From NCBI GenBank assembly GCA_025890175.1, contig JANPYM010000004.1, positions 751,134-815,133 of the forward strand: a stretch of DNA of 64,000 nt. The letters run 5' to 3'. Every line of letters starts with the position of its first letter. The first letter of the stretch is position 1. A program made the position numbers and the translations under genes. The notes beneath the pieces were generated by a model. It saw nothing but the letters and a program-made list of their open reading frames with translations, searched no databases and was not told the origin of the DNA. This DNA comes from Ciborinia camelliae. Taxonomy: Eukaryota > Ascomycota > Leotiomycetes > Helotiales > Sclerotiniaceae. This document shows, piece after piece, positions 37,201 to 49,210 of the stretch.

Positions 37201-37658
37201 GAAAAACACTCTCAACATTTCCGGAAATGGTCAGCTCAACATCTATCAATCACTCCCTTCTTTTCAAACAGCCAAACATCTACACACCCATACAGAAACT
37301 TTCCCGTTCCTTTTCCCTTCTCCTCCCTGTGTACAAACCCGCCTAGATGGACAAACATACATCAAGGCCAGGGGAAAAACACAATATAACATAAAACCAG
37401 TAAAAACTATAGAAAATGAATGACACCCCGACGCCAATTTGGTAGGTACAGGTAAGGGTACTTATGTTACATACGCTCTCATTAAAGGTGCTAATTGCAT
37501 CTCCCGCTCATGAAGTTAAGACATTGTAGTATATCCAGAGAAAAGCAGGATCTTTTCGTTTTCGTAGCCGTAGGAAATCCCTTTCATCCTTTTCATCCCC
37601 TTCATTCACATCTCAGAGTCAAACTCATTCATCCGCCAATCATCATCTCATCCGGACT
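34202..37658. other. Gene-free interval: GH16 promoter and GT34 3' flank
   Basis: These 3,457 bp hold no convincing gene. Open frames are short and low complexity. Features seen are CACATTCGCATT-type repeats near 36000, AACAACAACA near 36780, and many TACCTAC motifs. The left part is the GH16 promoter, on the minus strand. Confidence 0.6.
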
Positions 37659-39342
37659 TCATGAATCCTTTGGCTTAGAGTTCCCCACAATCTTTTTCCA
37701 CGCCTTGATCACCAAATCCTCCTTAAACCTTTCCCACCAAGTTCTGTTCAAGTAATTACTCAACTCCCTATAATTATACATCTCGCCCCAACAATCCCGT
37801 CCCCATTCACAGCCCGCCATGTTTACTAGGAAATCCCGATCGTGTTCATCATAATGAATGCGAGTATCATTTCCATTATCCGAGCATGCCCCGGGCGGGA
37901 AACTGTTGATTGTACGCTGGGGAATAAAGGCAGTATGAGGACGAATCCAGGGGTGGTTGATGTACAAGAATTCGAGGGCGTCTTGCTCTTTATGTTCCCA
38001 TTCCATGTGTTTTTGTTCGTAGCCGACAGGGTCCCACCATACGTCTAAAAGGCGATCTGTCCATGCGCTGCGTTTGATGAAGAAGGAACCGAGATTGAAA
38101 CCTGAACAATCTTGGGGGACTATGAGGTTTATGGAGCTCTCTTGGCCGTCTCCAACTGTGCTGCGAGATTCGACATCGAGGTACGGGGATTTAAGAGGGT
38201 GGGTTATGTTGAGGGGGTTATAGTCGTTAATATCGCGGTAGGTGTTTTTGGCTAAGCTATTGAAGATGTGGGATTGGAGGGAGTAGGATGGTTCCATTAT
38301 AAAGGTATTAAGATCGAGCCACCAGAACCTGTAGATTGTTAGCTGCAAGCTTTGTCCGCTGCAGGTTAGAGTTCAATTTACCATTCGGCTTCCGGGTACT
38401 TTCTTAGGGAATTCCGGATAGTATCAACCTTTTCCCAACTTTCTCTCCACTCGTGAGCATATCTCTTCTTGGTGCTCATATCCACAATCTCTAATTCGTA
38501 TCCCCATTTGTTTGCGTACTTTCGTTTGTTGCGCACACTGTCTCGTTCGATGGCCCATTCTCTTGGACCTTTCCACTCCATAACTCCACCTCCCTGATTC
38601 GCCGCAAGGATTATAACGAACTTTTTACCCCCTCCAAGATGCGTTGCTCGGCGCCACCAGTAATGTAAAGCTATCTTGAAGTCAGAATTACCCGTTGTCT
38701 CCCCGCCCAAGAAGTCGACTTACGTGTAGAATAGAAAAGTATTATCATCATTACAAATCCTAAAACAATCATAAATCGCATCCTCATTTTGCGACTGACT
38801 CTGGCAAAACTATTTCTTATTCGTGCCACCTTTGAGGATCCCACCCATCGTCCGCGCCCAAGTTTTTCTTTTTCCGCATAACTGTTATCCCCTCCCATAT
38901 GAAAATGCGGCAAACTGTTGGAGAGATTTCTGATATGTCGATTGAAGAAGCCATTATTTTTTGTCGAAAATGAGGGATAACCATTTACTTCTTCGCTCTT
39001 TGCTCTCGCAGATTCCCAGGTCACCGACCCTCCATTTCCACTTCCTCTGTGCATATTATTGGGACTAGATCTTCCACTGACATTGGCGTAAGGGCTTGAA
39101 AGGCCAGGACTAGCCCAACCTCCTCCAGGTCTTGGAGAAGGACTTCGCGATAATGACATTGAACCAATCGGAGTTCCAGGTATAGGTGATAACACCCGGG
39201 TCGAGGAGTGGGAAGAAGTTCGTTCGTCAGGCTCAATTCCCGTCTTTATGTGTATTGATGACCGTTTTCGATGATGTTGATGAGAGGATTTCAAAGAAGA
39301 AAGACCGGAGGACGCCAGCTTGAAGAAAGGACGAAAGGTCAA
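37659..39342 (-). CDS. GT34 alpha-1,6-mannosyltransferase (Mnn10/Mnn11-like)
   Basis: Three exons on the minus strand: 39342-38724, 38670-38382, 38328-37659, giving 525 aa in phase with two 53-nt introns. A Ser/Pro-rich cytosolic N-terminus of about 185 residues precedes a transmembrane anchor (MIVLGFVMMIILFYST), right before intron 1. The lumenal GT34 domain follows: FVIILAANQGGGVMEWKG, REWAIERDSVRNKRKYA, KKRYAHEWRESWEKVD, WFWWLDLNTFIMEPS, NLIVPQDCSGFNLGSFFI, WEHKEQDALEFLY and HYDEHDRDFLVNMAGCEW. In yeast Mnn10 and Mnn11 are subunits of Golgi mannan polymerase M-Pol II, which extends the alpha-1,6 backbone of N-linked mannan. The unusually long cytosolic tail is typical of Pezizomycotina homologs. 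Its promoter holds a hexanucleotide array near 39834. Confidence 0.92.
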
Positions 39343-40895
39343 ATAAATAAATACAAATAAACCTTTTACTATCTATACAAGCTCGGTCTAACCACCTACT
39401 CGAGCTTTTCTTTCGATTATAAAGACTTATAATCGCGACCCAAAGAATTGAATTCGTTAAACGGATGCAAAGTGTCCTGAGGTTCTTGGCGTTCTGATTC
39501 CCGTGTTCTCGTGTTTAGATAAGGGAAGGTGTACTTTTCAGATTTCTTTTTTTAATAAGAACTACTAGGTAGCTAATTGGTATATTTGCACAAGCGTTTT
39601 TGTTGAATGGGTACCGGTATTTGATTTGTCGGTGAAAGCGTATGATAATGAGAGACCTGAGTGTGGAAGTTGAAGATGTATGGATAGGTATGGATATGGA
39701 TATGTATGTACTATGTACTGTATATGGATGGATATGTGGGTAAGATTTTCAGGACACTTACGTACATACAGTAACAAGTAAGTAAGTAGGTACACCGTGC
39801 AAGTGACAAGAGATGAGAAGGGGGAAAAGGATGAAGATGTAGATGTAGATGTAGGTGTAGGTGTAGGTGTAGCTGGAGATGAAAATGAGGAAGAAGATGA
39901 ATATGAATATGAATTTGAATTTGAATATCAATCAATATGAAGATACGTTTAACAATTTATCATTAATTACTTCTTTCTTTTCCTCTTCCTTTTCCTTCAT
40001 TTAAGTATCGAAAGTCTGAAATTAATTTGTGTTCTCTAATTACGCTTCTTTTCTCATATAGGGGTTCACAGCCGTTAGCTACTCGAGTATAGTAGTAATA
40101 ACCTTGAAATAATATGCATTCTGATGATTACATAATCCATTATGATTACACCGTAGATTGCCAAGTACCTGACCAGGTATATGAATTTCGATCGATACAG
40201 CATTTTCTTATCGCTACCACCAAATATGAGTGATAGGAGCCAATGGTTTCCGTACACCACCTAACCTCTTACGGTAACCTTACCGGTATTCCTCCTTATA
40301 TATGGATCCCTCCCTGGGTACCTTAAAAAGTCTAAACACATCGAGGAAAGTTAAGGAAAGTACAATAATGCATTATGCAGGTGTTACTGTTACATGATGA
40401 TAATCTCTTGGAAGCTCTTGGAAGAGTCAAGCAAGGGCAGCGGATATTTATCACAGACGTACAGTTACTACTGTGTTGTCAAAGTCATGGTGGAGACTGG
40501 AACTGGAGACTGGAGACTGGAGACTCGGAGAGCGTCAGTCAACTCAAGTCAAGGTACGTGAAATTGAAGACAACACCAACACCCAACATCCAACATCCAT
40601 TATTTTAAGATAAATAAGAAAACTGGGGAGGGAAGAGGAGAAAAGAGGAGAAAAGAGGAGACGGGAGATGAAGTCTGCAAGCAGTTCTCTAATAACTGGA
40701 ACCTCCAGCCATCAGAACAAGGCAACTGACATCAGTCTACACGTGGTTCAATACACGTGTCATTTTCGTTGTAAAGTTCTAAATTATCTGAGTTACTCAT
40801 ATTTCTTCAACCTCCCGAGAGCGGCCAAAAAGATATTGGTAAAAGCTTCCAAACCAAAAACTTCGAGCCAAATTCCAAACTCATGCTTATGGCCA
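39343..40895. other. Intergenic: GT34 promoter and apple-like gene 2 3' end
   Basis: These 1,553 bp carry no supportable gene. They include a hexanucleotide array near 39834-39871 and GAATAT/GAATTT repeats near 39900, plus GACTGGA repeats near 40495-40525. Confidence 0.6.
39834..39871. repeat. Hexanucleotide array (GATGTA)n then (GGTGTA)n
   Basis: About three GATGTA units pass directly into three GGTGTA units, a variant-repeat structure about 0.5 kb upstream of the GT34 start codon. Flanking GAATAT/GAATTT repeats suggest a slippage-prone promoter region. Confidence 0.85.
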
Positions 40896-42520
40896 TTATT
40901 GTCCTCCACAGCATCCCTTGTTTTTCTTGCAAGCGCCAGAACAACCAATTGAGTGAGCAGAAGCCCACCCAGATGCGGCGATGGTAGGTACACCAGAGTG
41001 TTTCCCAAAATAACAGTTCCCGGAATCTCGCTGCCAATCGACAGATTGGCATGCTAATGTTAAAGAGCAAAGTTTCATACATTCCTCTAGGGAGGCTGTT
41101 TCGGTTTGGCCTATGGTAATAGTACCATGACGCTTGCAACAGTCCATTTGAAATTTCTGATGAATAAGTCAGTCACACCCCCAAACTAGCTTGCTCACAT
41201 TGGGAACTTACTTCGCCTGTTTCGGATTCCCATGTTTGTCCATCAGCATTTGGACATTCAGTTGAACAGAGGAATGTTAAGTCGTCCGCCTTTTGGGAAG
41301 TTGGGGGGTCAATGACGATTGCCGAGGCTTTATTTTCTGTAAATGAAAGTTAGCTTCTATTGAATCAGAAGGGGACGGATTATAATGACTTGTAGCATCT
41401 GCGACCAATGCTTCGACACCAGTCTCAAAGAATTTACAATCCCAGTTGGGTTTTCCACCATTAAATGTTACACTGTTCCTGATTAGTCGTCTGCTAAAGC
41501 TCTTTTCTAACTTTATATCTTACCTCTTGCACTCCGGAATATCTGCACAAGCAGTCATGCACTCTGCGAAATCATGAAGTGGTCTGCTCCCGGGGATTGC
41601 AATCGAAGCTGTGTTTTGTGCCCCGCACTTGACTTGGAAGTATGTCCCCTGTGGTGTCAAAAAGGTCTTTCCATCATCTAAAATTGTCAGTGAAGGGAGC
41701 CTTCTCTGTACAATTGAGTATGCGCTTACTGTTTGGGCATTCGCCATCTGCTGTGAAACTCGCGCTCGCAGTCACACTTTCTGCAAGAGCTATCTTAGGT
41801 GCTGGACATTCGGGTGGGGTACGATACTCTGTGTCGGGACGCTGTTTTCTCTCTTCAAGAGGAAACCAAGTGTGTGTTCCTGGAAGTGGAAACGTCTTCT
41901 CTTGTCAGTGAAAATCGGGTCAAAGAGCGCATTCTCTCTTGTTTGAAATTTGTTTTAGACTCACTGGTATGTACTGCTGAAGTTAGCGGATCAATTTGAC
42001 ACTCAAGGGATAGGTAGATACAAACCTCTTGCTTAGTTGCACATAATTTGCTTTTGTCGTTCCAATCGGCAGACTGACAATTTGGGAGTGTGGAGCAATA
42101 ATCTGCACATTCTTTTTGTGTATTCGTAATGCTTGAACCAAGGGGCTTAGCGATTGTACCATGGTCACATTTTAACTCGAAAGTAACTCCATTTGCCGTT
42201 GTATATCTCGCGCCATTGTCGGCGGGGCAAGAGTAGACTTTTGGGCGTGGTTGGGCTTGATCCGCGGGAGGTGTTGATGGTGGAGCGCCCGGTCGGCCAG
42301 CAGCTGGGTCTGAAGCTGGAGCTGGAGCTGAGGCCGATGGCTGGATTGGGACTTGATCAGGGGGATAAGATTGGGAACCGGGTCGACCAGCAGCCGCAGC
42401 AGGAGCTGGAGCAGAAGCACCGGGTCGACCTTGGGCCTGATCTTGAGCGTTTGCAAGAGGCTGGAGGATAAGTAAGAGGGAAAAGAGTACAATAAGGGTG
42501 CTTCGAGTGAGGCCCATCAT
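40896..42520 (-). CDS. Secreted apple/PAN-like cysteine-rich protein 2
   Basis: Seven exons read by eye on the minus strand: 42520-42026, 41976-41965 (12 nt), 41898-41730, 41677-41524, 41478-41390, 41336-41212, 41156-40896. They give 434 aa in phase. The first ATG is at 42520; upstream in-frame codons lack ATG. A signal peptide (MMGLTRSTLIVLFSLLLIL, cleavage near ANA/QD) is followed by a Gln/Pro/Ala/Gly linker of about 65 residues containing repeats such as GRPG-x-APAPA. Three CP-x-D/N-G modules follow: SCPADNGARY, a second containing KTFLTPQGTYFQVKC, and ECPNADGQTW, each with C-x3-C and CQSxDW-type motifs. The end is GWASAHSIGCSGACKKNKGCCGGQ. It aligns with apple-like protein 1 over all three modules but has the extra linker and lacks two of its 5' introns. 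The 12-nt exon and its acceptor at 41898 are the least certain parts. It is divergent from gene 3 (950 bp apart). Confidence 0.78.
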
Positions 42521-43470
42521 GGTTGTCGGTAAATTATGATCTAAAGCAAGTGGTAAGAGCAGGAAAGCGAGGATATCTCTCACAAGCGTGTAGAGCAGAG
42601 CTTCAGCTTTAAAGTCAGACTTGATGGAAATTTAAAGTAGAAGTATTCTTGTCTCGCACAACGGGAATGGAACGTGGGTCTCAGCTACTCCGAGGAAGAA
42701 AATATGTCTACCTCAGATTATATGTCTATGCATCATTTTCCTCATCTGGTCTATCGTTAGGAGCCACCATATTTTACGGGCTAGGTATCTAACCAGCAAA
42801 ATGTATTCTCCGATGAAACCTATCATTTCCCGTTGAGGGACAGTGTGACTTGTTTCACTTCCCCGCATCGTACTACTATATCTCTAAGACAGATTCGGCT
42901 GGCAAAAATATGATCGATGTAGGACAAAAGAAATACAGCAAGGTTGGTTCAGGTACGCCTCATTTTGTAAACCGATAGAACTCAATACATACTAGAATGT
43001 TTTCGATACCATTGATTCAGAAGTAAGTAGTATCACTAAGAATATATTAGAATTCAATATTTGGCGGAGGAAGTAGCACAACATATGTCGAGTCACACCG
43101 AGCTTACAATGTCACGGACAGAAGTAGACATCTGGAGAACCATACATGCATTTCCTACTCATTACCCCTTGTGTCTTCGGACATCCACAATCGGGTTCTT
43201 TTGGTGTCTCACAAAGTGCAATCTTAATCAATGATTCACAAGCATTCTGATAACTGGACAATACAACTTCATATCCTGGTCTTCGAGATTTGCATTGATA
43301 CTAGTGGTTTATAGAGCTTTCCTAGGCCATCTTTCTTTTCATCAATCTCTTGTATAGAGTTACAAGCCCAACCTCTTGAAAGTTGCCTTTGACATATTTC
43401 CTTCCCTTTCTAAAGCTATAGGCAATCTTGCTAGCAATTCGAAATCACGATCTGAACATTCCATCTCAAA
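42521..43470. promoter_or_regulatory. Shared divergent promoter of apple-like genes 2 and 3
   Basis: These 950 bp lie between the ATGs of two divergently transcribed paralogous secreted-protein genes, so a common control region is likely. I saw no clear shared operator. The inverted repeat upstream of gene 1 is not repeated here. Two short ATs-rich tracts occur but no classical TATA box is convincing. Confidence 0.5.
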
Positions 43471-45058
43471 ATGTTGATCTACAACTTCGGGAAGCTATGG
43501 CTTCCTCTTGCTGTATTAACAGGTCAAGTCTTTGCAGTCGATCCGACTCCAGCTGATAAGGCAAAATGGGATGCTGTGTGCAAGCAAAGTAAGATCTTGA
43601 CCTCAAACCTGATGGACTATTTTGCTAATTCAAAGCAGAGGCTGGACCTCAGTTTTGTGAGTTAATCTAACAGTTCAGGTATTTTGCTCTCTCTGACAAA
43701 ATTCGTAGCTATGCAGTTCGATACAGCTGGCAGTATGTTCTCCCGAGGCAATTTAGTGATTTCGTGCTTATTGCGTATTTAGAACCAACTGGACAATGTG
43801 TTGCCCCTCCTGTTACGAGCTGTTATTGGGGTCCATATACCGTAAGAAGATTTTCCCATCTAAGTAGATGCTGGGCTCCCATTCTAAACTCATCTAGGAT
43901 CCGAAGACCAACAAGCCGGGATGCTGCGGCAAAGATAAGGTAAGCTTTGCCTTGACCATGTTTCGATTTATCACGCAGAGCTCATTGTAATCTTTTCAGG
44001 GAACTTTCAGCGTCGATACCGTTGTTAAGACCGAAGGAGCTTGTTGCGTGGCCCCAAGTGTGTTTTCATTCGATGCGACGGCAAAAAAAGGAGACTGCTG
44101 CGATGCAGGGAAATCCTATCATGCCGATCCAAAGACACTGACTGGAAGCTGCTGTGCAAACTCGGATGATGTGTATACCTGTGACTGTTCTTGCAAGTAA
44201 GTCTACAGCCGAGAAACTGCTGGGGGTATAACTCTCGTATTAAGATTCATCGCAGGGAGAATCCAAACCCAACTTGTCCCAAGGGTGATGGAAGGACCTT
44301 CACGGCTGGGGGCAAGAAATGGAAGCTCTATTGTGGATTAAGTCAGTAAAAAATTCTCTCCGCCTTTTGTAACCCCTTCTCATGAAATTCTAGTCAATCA
44401 CGGAACAAACGATTTAGGGCAAGCACCCGCAAGTTCAATGGGCGAATGTATGACCCGCTGCGGTGGAATAAGCAATTGCGTCCGCGCTATCTACAACGCA
44501 AATACCCAAATATGCTACTTACGAACCCACGGTAATAAGGATGTGCCTGTCACGGTTGATGTCTATGACAGTGCTCATCTCATTGAGGATCCCGTCTGTC
44601 CCTGTCCATGTCCAAGTACTCCATGTCCCAGCTGTCCGAGCCCCGTACCGGCTCCTTTCCCTGATAAGTGCCCGGCTGCAGAAGGCAAGACCACCACAGT
44701 CGGTGGGGTCGAGTATAAGGTTTATTGCACATTGGGACACACCGCTGCTAATCCGAACTTGGGGGTATCGAGTGCAAAGGATTTCAAGGAGTGTATGGAG
44801 CAGTGCTGTGAGTCTTACTCCTCGCCTAGTATCTTTCACATGATGAGACCTGGTGGAAGATTATAGAGAGATAAGAATGCTAATGCACGTAATCTAGCTG
44901 CCAAAGCCCAACCATACTGCCAAGGTGTCAATTTCTATGACGATGGAAATCCAACCGATAACTGCGTTTGGGCTTCAGTCTATCAGTTCCCACCCACAGG
45001 AACAGCGCCTGCAGGAGGAGATTTCTTGTGTGCTATTCCAACTACAAAGAAGACTTAG
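43471..45058 (+). CDS. Secreted cysteine-rich protein 3 (CC-rich plus two apple-like modules)
   Basis: Eight exons read by eye: 43471-43588, 43679-43732, 43783-43841, 43898-43939, 44000-44196, 44256-44341, 44394-44807, 44898-45058. They give 376 aa in phase. A signal peptide (MLIYNFGKLWLPLAVLTG, cleavage near VFA/VD) precedes a region with repeated double cysteines (GCCGKDK, ACCVAPS, DCCDAGK, SCCANS) and CDCSC. A first apple-like module follows (CPKGDGRTFTAGGKKWKLYC ... CMTRCGG), then a Cys/Pro hinge (CPCPCPSTPCPSCPSP), then a second module (KCPAAEGKTTTVGGVEYKVYC ... CMEQC). The CP-x-G-GxT...YC...C-x3-C pattern links it to the apple-like genes 1 and 2. Exon 2 is the least certain: an alternative small exon near 43641-43656 is possible. 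Function is unknown; secretion is inferred from the signal peptide. Confidence 0.78.
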
Positions 45059-46491
45059 TAAGATAAGTTTCTGAGGATATGTTTCTCTCTCGTGGCAGAA
45101 TTTAGTAAAGTGACAATGAGGAGGGTGATGAGGTCGGAGGACTTTGGGCGGGAGGATGGGGCGGGAGATTAAGGTTACTGTAGGCTCAAAATCCAATGAC
45201 AAGATTTTGGAAATTGATAGAACGAAACTACCCTTTCCAATGGAAGTACTACAGAACACCGTGAGATAGAGAGCTCGGGTCAACACGCCTAGGGGACCTA
45301 GTATTTTGAGACGAAGGGGTGGTGACGTGAAAATTAAATATCACGAGATCTCGCTTGCAGAGGAAAGAACCTGATTTCAACCTCACTTGAGTTTTCTGCA
45401 CAAAATATCGAACTCAATGCTCCACCCAATTACAATATCATGCATATATTCATCATTAATATGATCTACTCAAATCGATCACAATAGCCATTCAATTATC
45501 CGAGTCGAAAAAACGTCCCAACTCTAAATGTTGTGGCCACTGTAAGGGGTGCGGTGCGCCTCCATTCTGATCCCGGCGCCAAGTATCGAGCACAAGCATA
45601 TTAGTACACACCTGTTTTACAATGCACCATTGGAAATATACGATATATTTTATGTCTCAGACTGTACACAATGTTATTTCCGAAGACCGAGGGCTAGGTC
45701 TTGGTGCAACAGATGATGCATGGGTACGCCACCCCACACTTGTACCGTAACTCTATACCACTTCCGGAGCTCCTAGTTACGCGGCAGAAGCTCCAAGTTT
45801 GTGATCTCTCAAACTGGTTGTAGTGAAGATCCACACCAGCCAATATTACTTTACTTTCTGCCCCTTCGGCTACAACATAGTGCAGGCAATACATTATGTA
45901 GCAGTGTATCAAAACGGCATCTTCAGCTACAACGTAACGGCATAGTGTGATTCAGCTAAAACAGTGCAGTCAATACATGAGGTAGCGATAGTTCAGCTAA
46001 AACATACTGCTAGCAATACATGATATAGCATTGCCAAAACAGCTATCAAAGAAACACATCAGCTACACCACCAAATGCGCCCCGGCTTGGCCCACAGATG
46101 GCGTTTCGCAGTCGGCGAAGTTGAGAGGCATGATGTATGATTCAACTCAGTATGAGATATGAATTTTCGAGATAACAATCGAAAGCAAGGGCTGGATATA
46201 TTCTATGCGGGGCTCAAGAGATTCGATAAGCCAGTGTGTCATCTTAGCCACCGCAATTGAGAAAGCTGTGACACTTCATTACGGCTTTAGTGTTCTTGTT
46301 ACAAATCCTTCGATGCAAGATTCGGAGAGTGGGACTTGTGATACATTCATATCATGTTAAGGAATCCGCCCTGTCCTTATAGATATTGAAAGCAAAACTT
46401 ACTTCTACACCATTGTCCTCTTGGTGAGTGATTGACTTCTCAATTCTACTTGGATTCCTTCCTATTTTAATCTCATCAGCTACTACTCACG
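45059..46491. other. Intergenic with degenerate repeat block
   Basis: These 1,433 bp hold no gene. The notable content is a degenerate ~41-bp repeat block at 45865-46033, listed separately. The right end is the promoter and leader of secreted protein gene 4. Confidence 0.6.
45865..46033. repeat. Degenerate ~41-bp repeats (TTCAGCTAAAAC...CAATACAT..TAGC)
   Basis: Imperfect copies start at 45865, 45922 (partial), 45951 and 45992. They share TTC[AG]GCTA[AC]AAC, then an internal CAATACAT and a terminal TAGC. The last two copies are directly adjacent with a 41-nt period. Differences between copies are mostly transitions. No coding frame is seen. It may be a worn minisatellite or a remnant of a larger repeat. 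Confidence 0.75.
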
Positions 46492-47503
46492 ATGAAAACA
46501 CTCAAGCTCTCCATACTTGGTGTTTTCACCATTGCAAGCTTCGTATTTGCTCAGCAGGAGACGCCTGAGGTATGCCATCCCTTCCAATTAGACCCTCAGT
46601 TATATGGATCTATACACGTGTGTTGTAGAGATGGCATGATCTGACTATACCCCAATTCAGGATTTCTGCAAGAGAACTGCAGGACCGAATTACGTCCCCA
46701 AAAATGATGCAAACGGCGTTTTTCAGGGCGAATGCGAGACCGCAGCTATAAGCAGTAAGCCATCCGACCCAATATCTCCCCATATATGACATTCTAACAC
46801 TTTTAATACAGTCTGTCTTGGTACCGAGTAAGAACTTTATCTTTTCCTGGTCTAGGAATGCTCCAAGGCAGCCTTGAGATGAAAGGAAATAAGAAGCTAA
46901 TAGAAGTAATAAAGGTATACGCACTCTCAGACCAGCAAGACAGAGTGCTGTCTCCCCCCAAACACGGTGCAATCGGCCAGCGGGAAGCAAGGCTGTTGCC
47001 CAGCAGGCCAGAATTTCAAATGGGACGGTATTTTCACCTTTTCTTCTCCAATGTCCTTTCTACAACCATTACTCTAACACACCATCTTCCATCCAGGTAC
47101 AAACCCCTCCTGCGTTACTCCCCCACCACCTCCCCCGGCCATCTCCTGCCCAGCTTCAAACATGCAAGTCGTAAATCGCAACGGGCAAAATTTCCGAATC
47201 TACTGCCAGCGTTCAGTGATGGTGTATACACATCCATGGTTAACCACCACTTCGCACGGGATATACCGCGCCATTCAGGGCCCTGAGTTGATGACGAATG
47301 ATTTTGAAACTTGTCTTCAATTTTGCGCGGCGAATGGGAAATCCAATGGGGCGAACTTTTGGCCTGCTCAGAATTTGTGCAGTGTGGTGGACACGCCGCC
47401 AGGGAATTTCTTCAAGGTGGGAAGTAGATATGATGTCCCACCTCCTCCATATAATGGCCCGCAGATAATTTCCATGGTTGCGATACCCAAACGTGCTTAT
47501 TAG
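46492..47503 (+). CDS. Secreted cysteine-rich protein 4 (one apple-like module)
   Basis: Five exons read by eye: 46492-46569, 46661-46754, 46812-46827 (16 nt), 46936-47027, 47097-47503. They give 228 aa in phase. A signal peptide (MKTLKLSILGVFTIASFVFA) is followed by DFCKRTAGPNYVP, ICLGTD, ECCLPPNTVQ and GCCPAGQNFKWDG, a CC-containing N-terminal part like that of gene 3. A Pro-rich hinge (VTPPPPPAISC) leads to one module: CPASNMQVVNRNGQNFRIYC ... CLQFCAA ... CSVVD. The IYC...C-x3-C pattern matches the modules of genes 1-3, so I place it in the same family. The first four exons are small. The joined cysteine pairs (ECC, GCC) appear only after splicing, which supports the exon choice. Function is unknown. 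Confidence 0.75.
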
Positions 47504-49210
47504 GCTATGTATGCTATAGTAGGCTTGTTGGAAACTTAGCATCGAAGGATTGGATTGGATGGGTAGGACAATATGAGGCCATACTAGCAAGCTAGTTCAC
47601 AATACTTCTTTCCCTTTGTTTATGTTTGCGTGAGAGGGAGTAGCGAGAGGGTCGCAGCTTGAAGTGAAGCTTTACCGGCATGTGTTAGACGTATCAGTCA
47701 AACCAAATAACTTGGCAATTTACTGCGAATAAAACCCTTAAATTCAAGACCTTGCTGGCTGTATGACATCTAACCTTACGTATATATGATCAATTGCAAG
47801 CCCAGCGCTTAAAACTTAAAAAAGAGGCTGTGTTCAGGAATGGAATATAAAAGATAAGATATGATACCATATGAGACTCATTGCTTCATGTAAATATTCT
47901 TAGGGGCCCCAATGAAAAGGTAGGTATCTTTAGGTCTTCAGACAGGTTCAAAGGTTCCAAGAGATCAATTAGATGAGGAATTCTATCGTTACAGGAGGTA
48001 AGGTTAAGATTACGCCAAACCTATAGTAGGTAAGCTAAAGCAGCATCACATGGTAGATTCTTACCTAATCAATGACCCGGACCCTCTCTCAAAATTGACT
48101 TCCATCAGTTTTCCCCCACTCTTCCATTGCTACATCACATCATACATCGAGTTTACAATTACATATTGTCTTCAAGATTTATCCATCCTCAAATGTTTCC
48201 ATCTCCATCCCCATCCCCATCTCCCCATTCCTACGAAAAACTCACGATAATGACTTACAATCACAGAAGACAAGACAAGACAAAACATCATCATCATTCA
48301 TCATGATGTTGCGTAACAGCGATCAGATCAGATCAGATCTTTGCCATTATGCAATATTTATGGCCAACCAATCAATTCGTCTCAAACTTTTCTTGTCGGC
48401 GCGTAAAGTTACAGCAACCATCACAATTTTCAATCGATTGGTCAATAGGGACTCATTTATTGGAATCTACAATTCTACAAATGTCCTACCTGGGTAACTT
48501 AGGTATGACTTGTTATGTTGTGTTGTGACTGTGAACGAATGAGAAATGAGAAAGTTTGCTATTTTCGGTACCTAGGCGTAGGTCAAGTCTGGAATCTGGA
48601 TCGTACAGTTTGTATTTTTTTGTATTGTAGCTAGAGGTCGTGCTTCATGGCTAATTTGTAGGTCTACTTCATATGGGAAGCCTCGTATCATTCCATTACT
48701 TGGTTTCATGATTTTTTTTTCATCCTTCCATTTCCTTCCTCCTACCTGCTCATACATTCATTTTTTGGCGTGTAGTTTTTATTGTATATTGTTACAAATT
48801 TGTCCTCACATCTTAATTATTGTGCCTACCTACTCTACCTATAGGTGCTCTACTACCCATTCTATTTTCTGTTTGGGCTGCCCGTGTGGGACATTTATTC
48901 ACTTTCGTTTATCATTTTTGGTTATTGTTGAGTCCTCAATAGCGATTGTTTGATTTTTTCCTATTGTTCAATAAGAAATCTTATTGTTGGCCTTGTAACT
49001 TTCGATATTTCTTTATTCATGACAATAAATAGGCTGGACCCTGGACTCTTTGTCTTTTTAATTATTTGAACGTTCCAACCTTCCTCAAATCAAAGAAAAT
49101 CTTGCAAGAGTAAGAACGACCATTACCGATAAACAGGATATTCCGTACCATCTACACCCTTCAACTCATTCACATTCAACAATTTTGACAATTTTTGCCA
49201 CCATTTCGCC
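47504..49210. other. Gene-free interval upstream of the large membrane protein gene
   Basis: These 1,707 bp contain the 3' end of secreted gene 4 and the promoter and leader of the large ORF. No gene is supportable. GATCA repeats occur near 48322 and pyrimidine-rich stretches near 48710-48745. Confidence 0.6.

Noticed and set aside
28586..47503. Secondary-metabolite gene cluster
   Set aside because: No polyketide synthase, NRPS, terpene cyclase, P450 or transporter is present; the shared theme is secreted cysteine-rich proteins plus housekeeping genes.
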